A stretch of 64,000 nt of DNA from Symsagittifera roscoffensis (lineage: Eukaryota; Xenacoelomorpha; Acoela; Convolutidae), in assembly GCF_963678635.1 (NCBI RefSeq), contig NC_087067.1, forward strand, positions 11,453,716 to 11,517,715, written 5' to 3'. A model generated the notes under the pieces. The model made no database searches and had not been told where the DNA came from. It saw only the letters and a program-made list of their open reading frames with translations. The position numbers and the translations under genes were made by a program. Shown here piece by piece: positions 27,306-37,562 of this stretch. Position 1 is the stretch's first letter. Each line of letters opens with the position of its first letter.

Positions 27306-28921
27306 TTTTTGCGTTTTCACAAATTTATTCTTCAGAAGTCTGAAAATGAAGTGCTTACGGTCTCATAATAACAAATGAAAATTGTTTCAAATTGAGCAAT
27401 ACGAGGCCAAACTGTGCAGTGGATAGGCGCGCAGTTTAGTGTCTGTATGTTCCTGGATTCCAGAGACAAGTCTATAAACATGTTCCAAAATGTGTCAGCG
27501 GAATCCACCTGCAAAACGTCCATTGATTCAGCGCATAAATATTTAAACCGTTAACTTTGTCGGTAATTTAGTTTTGATGCGGGGTTTCACAACGAGTGAA
27601 TAACTAGTTCTTCTGGATTCCGCAAATGTGAACGGATTCAGCAAGCTAAGTTGATTCAGCAAAATTATTCGGATTCCGCTTACAGTTTGCTGATTCCGCT
27701 TACGATTTGTAGAATCCAATTTCAGATGCAAATTCCGCGACAGTTTAAGTTTACTGAACACATAAATTTTTATTGGTTTGTGGATTCTACAATTTGTTCC
27801 GGATTTCACAAATTTTTCTACCGATTACGCAAAATTGCCTGTTTTTGGAGTAGTTTTGAGCAATGAAGAGTTTCAGCTTTTTTTTTCTATGGAATCTAAA
27901 TTAGCAAAGAAGATTAAAGAAAAATAGCAATCTTGCGGATTTTGCAAAAACTCTGTTTTTTGGTTTGTTGTGGAATCCGCTCACAAATCTGAAGATGCCC
28001 AGTTTGGCCTCGTATTAGTCCAAAACCTATAAAAAATTGATTGAAGAGGACCAATTTGAGCAAGAGCAGAAAAAAATTAACTTGTTAAAACGCTGCTGAA
28101 AATTTTTTGAGAATTATCTTATCTAAAATTAGCAAAATAATATGTACATTGTTTATCAAAAAAACAAAACAAGAATGATAAAATTACCACTTAAACATTT
28201 TGTTTGATAAGTTGTAAAGAGTTTTCAGTTTTCGAGTTACGATCATTAATTTTTTCATAGTTAATTAAGCGTGACTCCCAACAATGATACTGAAGTAGCC
28301 ATAGCAAGAAAAATGAGAAACCGGTACTTATAAATTTGGTTGTCCAGATTTTATTCAGGTTGAACTCAATTTTTTTTGTAAGATAATATAATCGCATTAG
28401 ATTGGTTCGAAAGTTTTTCTATTTTTTTGTTAGCCGGATGTTGTTTTGCGTTCATTTTGTTGGATTAGATTATTCTTCAAGTAGTATCAAGCGATTTGTA
28501 TCTAAACCTATTTATCTCTGGTTACTTTACACAACCATTACAAATCATTAATTGTGCTTGAACCTGTTAATTATATTTTTCGAATGAATGCTGTTTCGAG
28601 CCCAACTCTTCCTTTTATCCACTGCTTGGGGGTCAGGCAACGCTCGCAGCTCATCCACTGACTAAAAACTAGCTAAGAGGGCGTGGTTAGCTAATCAGTC
28701 CTTATTTTGAGCCTAAAGAGTAATAAAAACATAATAACAAAATTTTGACAAATATTGCTGCAAAAAGTACCTGTAATGCGCCAAAACTAAAACAACTCAT
28801 ATGTTTTTTAATTTCAAAATGCACACAAAAAACATAAAATAGAAAAGAGACCTGTGATTGCAGCGGTTTTCTGATAGATTATATATTGGCAAAAAATGCA
28901 AACCTGTGAAAAAAAATTTTG
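27306..28921. repeat. 1.65-kb tandem repeat, copy 2
   Basis: Second copy. Relative to copies 1 and 3 it lacks about 95 bp after AAATTACCACTT (near 28195), the segment that begins AGGCCGCTG in the others. Short ORFs inside have no domain features. Confidence 0.85.
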
Positions 28922-30615
28922 TTTTGCATTTTCACAATTTAAGTCTTCAGAAGTCTGAAATTGAAGTGCTTACGGTCTCATAATAACAAATTGAAATGGT
29001 TTCAAATTGAACAATACGAGGCTAAACTATGCACTGGATAGGCGCACAATTTAGTGTCTGTATGTTCCTGGATTTCAGAGACAAGTCTACAAACATGTTC
29101 CATTGCGTCAGCAGATTCCACCTGCAAAAAGTCCATGGATTCAGCGCATAAATATTTAAATCGTTAACTTTGTCGGCAATTTAGTTTTGATGCGGGGTTT
29201 CACAACGAGTGAATAACTAGTTCTTCTGGATTCCGCAAGTGTGGACGGATTCAGCAAACAAAGTTGATTCAGCAAGTTTATGCGAATTCCGCTTAAAATT
29301 TGCTGATTCCGCTTACGATTTGTAGAATTCATTTTCAGATGCGAATTCCACGACAGTTTAAGTTTATTAAACACATATTTTTTTATTTGTTTGTGGATTC
29401 CACAATTTTTTTCTACCGATTCCGCCAAAATTGCCTGTGTTTAAAGTGTTTCAGCTATTTTTTCATGGAGTCTAAAATAACAAAGAAGATTAAAGAAAAA
29501 TAGCAATCTTGCGGATTTCGCTAAAATTCTGTTTTTGGCTTGTTGTGGAATCCGCTCACAAATCAGAAGATGCACAGTTTAGCCTCGTATTGCCCTAAAA
29601 TCTATAGAAAATTTGTTGAAGAAGGCCAACTTGAGCAAGAGCAGAAAAAAATCAACTTGTTTAAACGCTGCTGAAGTTTTTTTGAGAACTGTCTTCCCTA
29701 AAATTAGCAAGTTAATATGTACTTTGTTTATCATAAAAGCAAAACAAGAATGATAAAATTACCACTTCAAAAATAGGCCGCTGGAAGAATTTAAGGCAAG
29801 ATAGATGAGTTGCGCACTCAGGGGATTTTCTTTTGAAATATTACAAAAGTATTTTTTTTTAAATATGATTTATAAATAAATGTTCATTAAGTTGTAAAGA
29901 AGTTTCAGTATTCGAGTAACGATCAATAATTTTTTCATTGTTAATTGTGCGTGACTCCCAAAAATGATACCAAATAGCCACAGCCAAAAAACTGAAAAAC
30001 CGGTATTTTTCAGTTTGGTTGTCCAGGTTTTATTCAGATTAAACTCAATTTTTTTTGTATGATAATCACATTAAGTTGGTTCGAAATTTTTTAAATTTTT
30101 TTGTTAGCCGGTTGTTGTTTTGCGTTCCTTTTTGTTGGATTAGTTTATTCTTCAAGTAGTATCAAGCATTTTTCATCTAAACATATTTATCTCTGGTTAC
30201 TTTACACAACCATTACAAATCATTAATTGTGCTTGAACCTGTTAATTAACTTTTTCAAAAGAATGCTGTTTCGAGCCCAACTCTTCCTTTTATCCACTGC
30301 TTGGGGGTCAGGCAAAGCTCGCAGCTCATCCACTGACTGAAACCTAGCTAAGAGGGCGCGGTTAGCTAATCAGTCCTTATTTTGAGCCTAAAGAGTAATA
30401 AAAAACATAATAACAAAACTTTGACAGTTATTGCTGCAAAAATTACCTGTAATGCACAAAAACTAAAAAAGCCCATACGTTTTTTAATTTCAAAATGCAC
30501 TCAAAAATATAAAATATAAAAGACTCCTGTGATTGCAGCGGTTTTCTGATAAATTACATATTGGCAAAAAATGCAAAACTGTGAAAAAAAAGAAGTTTTT
30601 TCTTGTGCTTTTTTA
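28922..30615. repeat. 1.65-kb tandem repeat, copy 3
   Basis: Third copy, keeping the AGGCCGCTGGAAGAATTTAAGGC block. Similarity to the next unit start fades near 30600, where the array ends. Confidence 0.85.
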
Positions 30616-31317
30616 AGCTCTCACAGTTTTGTCGTGTGTGTTTTATGCGTTGATGTTCAGCGTGATTGTGATGGAGCCGAATTGATTGAAGTTGTAAAAA
30701 AAATTAAAGAGAAAAATCAAAACCACTCTCACAAAAATAGGACTTCAACCTCTGGACTAAATTCACATAAGAAGAGAATTTTCACAAACAGTTTCTGGCC
30801 TCATTCCAAACATTACGTCGCCAATCCGTGTTATTTCCATAGTCAGATTTGACTATTAGTGTACATGGATTCCGAATTCAAATGATATAACATGCGCATG
30901 CCATGGATTCCGCGTTCAAATACTCGCATGGCGGCACGAACAGGCATATACGCAAAATCCCGGAATCCGGGACAATCAATTAAACCATCGAAAATTGGCA
31001 AAATCCCGGAATCCATGGTATAGCGAACAATTACTTGAATTCGGAATCCAGGACATGGTCCCGGAATCCGAGCCATTTTTACTCAACCACTAAGCAAATA
31101 GTTGCTAAACAAATAGTTGATAAATTCAATACACTATAACCATGGAATCCAAGACGTTTGAATCCAGTGAGAAAAATGGCATGGAATCCAAGACTTTTAT
31201 ATTTTTGAATTTATCTGGCAGAAGTTTACAGTTTTTAAGCAATTTTAATCCATCTTTTTTGTTTAGTTTGTCCTACAAGTTATTATAACTGCAAATATTA
31301 ACTTACCTGCTAAAATA
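30616..31317. other. Spacer rich in GGATTCCG/CGGAATCC motifs
   Basis: No gene recognised. About ten GGATTCC/GGAATCC motifs, several as CCCGGAATCC(G/A)GGAC or CATGGATTCCG, occur at 30866-31190. The same words mark the foldback in the JmjC gene (39.8-40.05 kb) and the repeats at 36.15-36.4 kb. Confidence 0.5.
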
Positions 31318-31622
31318 CTGTATTCCGATGAAAAAAGTTGTGGGTACAATCGTTTGATCAAACTTAGTTATAACTACTTGTAGTTGCAACTACTAACTAA
31401 TTAGTTAATTTCGAGCGTGCCGAAATACTGTACTGAGGTTAAGACACTGCCAGTGTCTGAACTTGTTTGATCAAACTTAGTTATAAGTAGGCTACTTGTA
31501 GTTGCAACTACTAACTAATTAGTTACTAAGTAATTAGTAATTTCGAGCGTGCCGAAAAACTGTACATGTACTTCGATGAAAAAAGTTGTGGGTGCAAATG
31601 TTTGAACTACTACTAGTAGTAA
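31318..31622. repeat. Direct repeats of 110-130 bp at the left edge of the chromatin-gene cluster
   Basis: Two full units and one partial unit share TTTGATCAAACTTAGTTATAA, TAGTTGCAACTACTAACTAA and TTCGAGCGTGCCGAAA. The CGTGCCGAAA(T/A)ACTGTAC word resembles CGTGCCAAAATCCTGTAC found at 36.45, 39.7 and 40.15 kb. Confidence 0.7.
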
Positions 31623-31734
31623 CTACACGTATGTAACATACAGTATGTTGAACATAAAGTATATGGAACTTCCATTGAATGGGTGTAACACAATTTGAAA
31701 AGTTTCTAAGGTAAAAAAGCTGAGCTTGTGAACT

Positions 31735-34455
31735 TCACATGTTGAACATGTATCGAGCAACTTTATCGCCATAATCGTATCGTAGCTGTTCGAAAGGCTC
31801 AATGTTTCTTCGGGCTTTGAATACAGCTAATCGTTTTGGCGGATCGAAGGCATTAAGAACAACTTCTATGATCTTCATATCCGCATCCAAATTCTTCTTG
31901 GAGTTTAGCGTGCTGTGATTAGCCAGTCGACCAAGACAGCGGTTGGTTGGATGTTCAACACACACTTCTGAAGAAGCATCGATGAAACGCTTCACAGGCG
32001 CGCCAATTTCCAGCACAAATTCAGTCGGAACAGAACGGTTCCTTATCAAATCTTGATATGTTTTATCTGTCACAGCAACCCCATGGTAGTCCATGATAAT
32101 ATCATCCTTCTGGAAGGCCTGTGTGCTGACAACGCCTGAATCAGAAAATGTTCAACATTTAAAGCTTACTCTATATTATGTAACACTGTTACATGGCATT
32201 TTTGAATGGAATTCAAAAAACTGTATTGGTTGAAAACTTTATGAGTTTTTAAAACTTTAAACTATAACGTTTGAATCAAAAAAGAATTTTTTTTGAAAAA
32301 GAAACTTTTGAAAGTTTTGGAAACTTGTCGTCAACGTTTTCAAGAAACGCAAGATTACCTCTTCCGAAGGTAGGGAAAACAACATCACAAATGCCAACCC
32401 ATTTTTGCGTATCACATCTGTAGGCCAGAAGCGTTTGTGCTTCCAATGAAAGAAAGTTTCCAGTGCCTTTATAACTAATGCCGCTGGAATCAGAAAGCGG
32501 CTTTTGTTGTCGCTTGCTTTTCTCTTTCTGCAGCATGGCGATTTGGGACATGACTTTCTTTAGGTCGTGATGAGTTTCCCATTTGTTTCGCTGGAAAAAA
32601 CCCGACACGCGCGTCTCCGATACAACAAAGTTTGGATACTGTTTCACAAAAGCTTCTGCTCTAATTGTCTGTCTAATGTACCTTTGTTGATCTTGTCTAC
32701 ATCGCACAGCTTTTTCAACATCTTTGTAGGTGTGATTGACAATCTGGAAAAACGTGAGCGTATTGTTTCATACATCCAATTGATAAATTGTGATACTGTA
32801 TAAAAAAACTGTGAAAAACAAATCAGCTGAAACAGTCGAAACTTTCCGAAAGTTTCCGAGTCGAAACGTTTTTTAAATTAAAAAAATTCTTGGAAAATCA
32901 AAGTAGTACCTTGTGAATTTCCTGCGTTTTGTGTTTCACAAGTTGAAATGCAGGATCTTTTGACAAAGGCATGAATTTTGCCACTTGACGATCGAGCAAT
33001 GCCTTGGGTCGCTTAGCAGGCTCCATTTGAGCAGAAATCTAAACAGATTCTTCTAGAACGAATATTCCCCGTTGTGTTCAAATCATATTAGGAAGTTCAA
33101 CTTCCACAGACTTATAAGTTAAAAGTTGAAACGTACCATGTCAGAAACTGTGGCAGCAATTCTATTCACACGAAACTCCACTGGAGTTCACAAAAAAAAG
33201 TTCTGTTTTGACTTGGATTGGTTGCTCAGGGAAAGATCGGGTGAAAGAAATCTTTTCTTCCGGGACACTCTGAGGTAAGAAATGTAGTCGAACTTCAGTG
33301 TGATAAAGTTTCAAACCCTGTACGAGCCATCGCGGCAAAATGTGATTCGAACGTTCAGTAGACACTAAACAAACAGTTTCACAATTTAAAAAAAAAGTTA
33401 TACGGAAGAAATTCAAGATGACTCACTTTCACTTGGTTCAATTGAAACCGTTATACAAGTATCGTCCTCATCTGACAATGCCACAAACGCTTGTGCAACT
33501 GCATGAACAGACATGCAGCTTATGGTTTTTCTAGCATTGATGGCACGACATAACAGTATAAGAAGGCTGTCACAAGTTGAAATAACGAAACACGTTGTTT
33601 ATGGGTTAAAAAACCCGATTCTTGGAAAACATCCAAGTGCTCTTTAACAAGTGTTTCGATTTCTTGCCTCTCGCAATGTTCATTTTGGTCGTCTTTGGAC
33701 GAAGCAGCTTCAAGTTGTTCTTGAACGCGTGCAAGTTTTGCAGCTATCTAAACTCAAAACAAAAACTTTTAGTTGAACTACAAAAGTGAACAAAAACATT
33801 AGCTGCAAGTTTCCAACTCTTCACGGTTTGAGCAGCAAAAATGCTTTTTGTTTCAAAACAAAAAGAATCTTACCTCGGTTTGCGATTCATTGTTCGTTGG
33901 AATAACTCGTTTTGCCATATTCTCAGATGAAGACTCAGTCGGAGGCTCTGTACTTGAAATTTCCCATGACAAAGTTGATGAATGCTGGTTTGAAGGAGTT
34001 GATTCTGAAGGTTGAGAAAAAAAACGACTGAGTTCTGTTCCATTGGCAGTGTAATCATCATGATAATCAGTGGGCTGGCTGGCAATTTGATTTCTATGAA
34101 AAAACGCGGGATCAAAGTGTGGGTGCACCACTGGCATTGGGCTAATGAAGTTTGAATACCCTTCACTTCGAGAAGACACTTGCTGCGGAGTCTCCAATGT
34201 GTGGTAAGTATTGTCATTATGATTAACATCTGTAATAATTGTACAAGGTTCAGCATAGGGCATAGGGCCGAATCGGATGGGGTTTCCTAAAGGAACTTCC
34301 ACAGATGGGAGCTGTGCAAAATTTTGATCGAAACTCCGAGATGTACTAAATCTGTTAGTAACAGACTGTTGACTAGATGGAGGTTCATTATGATCTCTAT
34401 GGAAAACAGGAGTTTCAAGTTGCGCAGTATTCACAGCAGGAAGTTCGGAGTCCAT
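31735..34455 (-). pseudogene. SET-domain histone methyltransferase-like gene (KMT5A-like), frame-broken
   Basis: Exons on the - strand: 34455-33874 (start; 194 Ser/Gln/Thr-rich residues), 33747 to about 33425, about 33362-33137, 33038-32910, 32743-32359, 32135-31735 (stop). The last exons are phase-perfect and give a SET domain: GVVSTQAFQKDDIIMDYHG at its start, RCLGRLANHS (the NHS cofactor-pocket motif), then EQLRYDYGD. NHS plus YDYGD with the cofactor-binding Asn and catalytic Tyr matches the KMT5A/SET8 subgroup, which monomethylates H4K20 in known animals. No pre-SET or post-SET Cys cluster is visible. Exons 2 and 3 each need a frame change (near 33570 and near 33180) to connect, so this copy is decayed, mis-assembled or has splicing I could not resolve. 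It diverges from the + strand gene at 34907. Confidence 0.62.
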
Positions 34456-34570
34456 AGTTCAGGTTAACGAAACTTGGAATGAAATGAGAAGTGGCTAGAA
34501 AGGATTGCAGAATCGAATGAATCACCCTCGGAAGGTGTTACTAACAACTTACTAATAATAGTATTTTTCA

Positions 34571-34766
34571 ATAATTGAAGTTCAATTGGTGTTCAATTGG
34601 TACTCAAATTGGTTGTGATAATATGCCATATTATACTATATTATATTATACAGTGTATAATTGACTCTTAATTGCTAAATTACTGCAATAATATAATATA
34701 GTATAATATGGCATATTATCACAACCAATTTGAGTACCAATTGAACACCAATTGAACTTCAATTAT
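34571..34766. repeat. Perfect 79-bp inverted repeat between divergent genes
   Basis: The left arm 34571-34649 and right arm 34688-34766 are exact reverse complements over 79 bp, separated by 38 nt. The inner part is alternating AT (ATATTATACTATA), the outer part has spaced CAATTG/CCAATT words. It sits midway between the start codons at 34455 (-) and 34907 (+), the place for a shared promoter. Confidence 0.92.
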
Positions 34767-34906
34767 CGTTTCAATAGTCGTTTTATGCGGTTAAACATAA
34801 AGGTTTAAATTGGTTGTTAAAAAATATACTCATTATGTCAATTACTCATCATGAGTACAATGATTGTACTAAATATTATTCATTTAGATAAAATCGCTCC
34901 TACAAG

Positions 34907-37036
34907 ATGCTTCCATCATTGTTCAAGGAAAAAGAAGAAGTGCAAGTTCTTGATGAAGTGACGTACATTTGGGAAGCCGCTAGAATACTGGGTTTCATTA
35001 GTAACTGGGGTGTGAGTGTCAAATGGACTGAATGGAAGGGTCCACCCGTACAGATAACAATTCCAGAAGACCTTCGCAACAATCGGAGGATGAAACATTG
35101 GAAAATAAGAAAGACAATCAGAGTTGTTGAAGAGCCAGATAGGGCTAAAAGAAGAAACAAAAAAGATCCACTTCTGTTCAACCCAAGACGCTTAACTCGC
35201 AATACAGATGTTTTTTTTCTGTGCTGCTTGTGAAACAGATTGCGTTGACAAATGCATTCTGATGACAGGGGTTGTACTGTACAACGATCCTTTCAAACGG
35301 GAATGTACATTGAGAATTTTGGACTCGGAGCACGATGAAAACCCCCGAGAAGAACCAGAGGCTAACATATTGGTTGTAAAATACAATCAACTTCGAAATC
35401 AAGGGCTCTTTGAAGATACGCTTACATCTGAGGTACTTATTCGCTTTGAAAAACATCTTTCAAAACATCACTCGGAAAGAAGTTCAACTTCAAAAGAAGT
35501 TTTTTTTGAATAGCTGAAATTGAAAAACATATTTTAACTTCATTCATAATCTGTTTGAAATCGTGAATTGTTTCAGACATCTTTTTGTGACACGGCTACT
35601 TCAGTTTTGGAGCCATGTGAGGTTCAGGATCATCAACGTAATCCTACAAAAAGAGCTAAAAAAGACGAAAAAGAAATTGACATGCTGACACTTCTCGAAG
35701 CCACAGAAGACATAGTGCCTTTGACCTTTGTCCCTTGTTCCAACGGTGTCCTCCAGGTTTGTTAACAAAATAATTACAAGCATTGGAAGTGTGTGCCGCG
35801 ATTTTTTCAGATGTCATAAAGTTAGGAATATATGTCTCAGCGCCCGATCAAAATATTTTGTATAAAAATTCAATTCTTTGTTTCTCAGGTTGGATCAACT
35901 GCTTTCTATGGAGGGGAAAATTGCAGAGTAGACAGCTTGGAGTTTGAAGGAAGGACAAAAAAGGCCTTTGCACAGTTGACATGCATAAATAACGAGGACA
36001 TTTCTATAAGGATGCCTGCACTCTTGGTTCAGCTAGCTTGTGAAGACTACCTGAAGGTAAAGTTTTTTTAATGAAACATTCCGAATTTTTATTGTCCGCG
36101 ATTCCATGAAATTTAACAATGCTTACGACTGAGAAATAAAACTAGGAATTCATGTTCAAACCTTTAGCCATAAGGCCCGGAATCCGGTGTCAAATGACAA
36201 AACATTGCCAATTTTTATCACAGGCTAAGGCCTACAATTTTCTTTTGAAACATTCCGAATTTGTCACGTCCCGGATTCCATGGAATTTTACAATGCTTAC
36301 GACTGAGAAACGAACTAGGAATTCATGTTCAAACTTTTAGCCATAAGGCCCGGAATCCAGTGTCAAATGACAAAACATTGCCAATTTTTATCACAGGCTA
36401 ATGCCTACAATTTTTTTTATCGTTTTCAAAAACTGAAATACTTTTGTTCAAAAGTACAGGATTTTGGCACGTGAAAACACAGGCTAATGCCTACAATTTT
36501 TATCGTTTTCAAAAACTCAAATACTTTTATTCAAAAGTACAGGATTTGGGCACGTGACTAATTTTGTAACATTTCAGCATGAAACGTGTGACTTCAATGC
36601 AATTGAACATCCAATCAATTTATCGTTTGCGGTGTTTTCCGCCTTGAAACGTGCTGTTGGACTGGCTAGGGACAAAAACTCCATCAGTTTCAATCTTGGA
36701 CCCGTGACCAAACTAACAAGACAAATAATGGGTTTTTCGACAGAATCCCAAAAGGAAGTGGTCAAGTTTAGTGCAGCAATATCCGAAGGAATTCGAGGCT
36801 GCCACAAATCTTGGGATTCTGTGTTGGGTAGCAGGTGGGATGTATTGCCCGCACAAAAAGACAATGGTCATGATACACTTATAAAGTATTTAAGGATTAC
36901 AGAACACCGTGAATTCACAAGTTTCAACTTACGTTGCAACGTTCAAACGTGCACAGGCCACTACGCAAGTGAAGAAGACTACCGGACTCTTTTTTCACTT
37001 AACTTAGAACAGTCAAAACCCCATTATTTTTATTAG
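34907..37036 (+). CDS. Unrecognised nuclear-like protein, four exons (gene B)
   Basis: Exons: 34907-35498, 35577-35756, 35889-36056 and 36578-37036 (stop). The last three junctions are phase 0 with GT/AG borders. The first exon's frame breaks at an 8-T run at 35208-35215; one T fewer restores continuity. Residues about 18-50 (WEAARILGF...WGVSVKWTEWKG) resemble the short beta-barrel of Tudor/chromo-barrel readers, but this is a weak visual match. A basic RAKRRNKK stretch follows, then acidic and polar segments, and a C-terminal part with CNVQTCTGHY. I do not recognise a family. The third intron holds two copies of the foldback-related repeat. The gene is divergent from the SET gene and convergent with the JmjC gene. 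A variant poly(A) signal ATTAAA lies about 45 nt past the stop. Confidence 0.6.
36143..36420. repeat. Two copies of a foldback-related repeat in gene B intron 3
   Basis: Copies at about 36143-36243 and 36308-36418 share ACTAGGAATTCATGTTCAAAC, TAAGGCCCGGAATCC and GTCAAATGACAAAACATTGCC. A third partial match follows: AAAAGTACAGGATTTTGGCACGTG near 36450 and again near 36530. The same sequence forms the arms of the foldback at 39637-40198. Confidence 0.8.
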
Positions 37037-37562
37037 TTCAACTAGTTCAAAGTTTCAGTGTTTTCGCGTGAATGTGATCAATTAAAGTTTCATAAACTTC
37101 AAACCTTGACAATGTAACTTTTTTCAAATCCGAAAATTGGCAATCAATTTTTTCTCTCTATTAAATGAAAAGAAAACAAATTGTTTGCAAACACTTCAAT
37201 TGGAAATGTTTCTCATGAGGCTCATAGTTAAGAGCTTTAAGCTATGTTTTTTTGACAGTGTCAGTACAAGCAGTACTGAAAAAAAATTACAGTATAATCA
37301 TAATCATCATCATAACGTCATTCAATGACGTAAGTTATAAATTATCATCATAAAGTCACTTTGACGGTCACTCACAGTGATAACTGCGCGCCGCGAAGGA
37401 GTTGAAAAGGCGTATTTACACAGAATTTGGAAGAAAGTGGACTCCACATCGAAGTTATTGTTTCATGTTCGAATAATCGAGAGAAAAATAACACGTTAAA
37501 TGCGGTCGCTAGGGAGCAGAAGATTTTTTTGAGCAATATACAGTGGTTGGCATAAACGGCTG
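37037..37562. other. Spacer between convergent genes
   Basis: Holds probable 3' UTRs of gene B and of the JmjC gene. There is a small palindrome AACGTCATTCAATGACGT (about 37314-37331). No further gene seen. Confidence 0.4.

Noticed and set aside
30571..30852. 93-aa ORF at the end of the repeat array
   Set aside because: Starts within the 1.65-kb repeat unit and has no recognisable features or splice context.
34900..35456. Minus-strand ORFs opposite gene B exon 1
   Set aside because: Antisense shadows; the + strand reading has consistent splice phases with three further exons.
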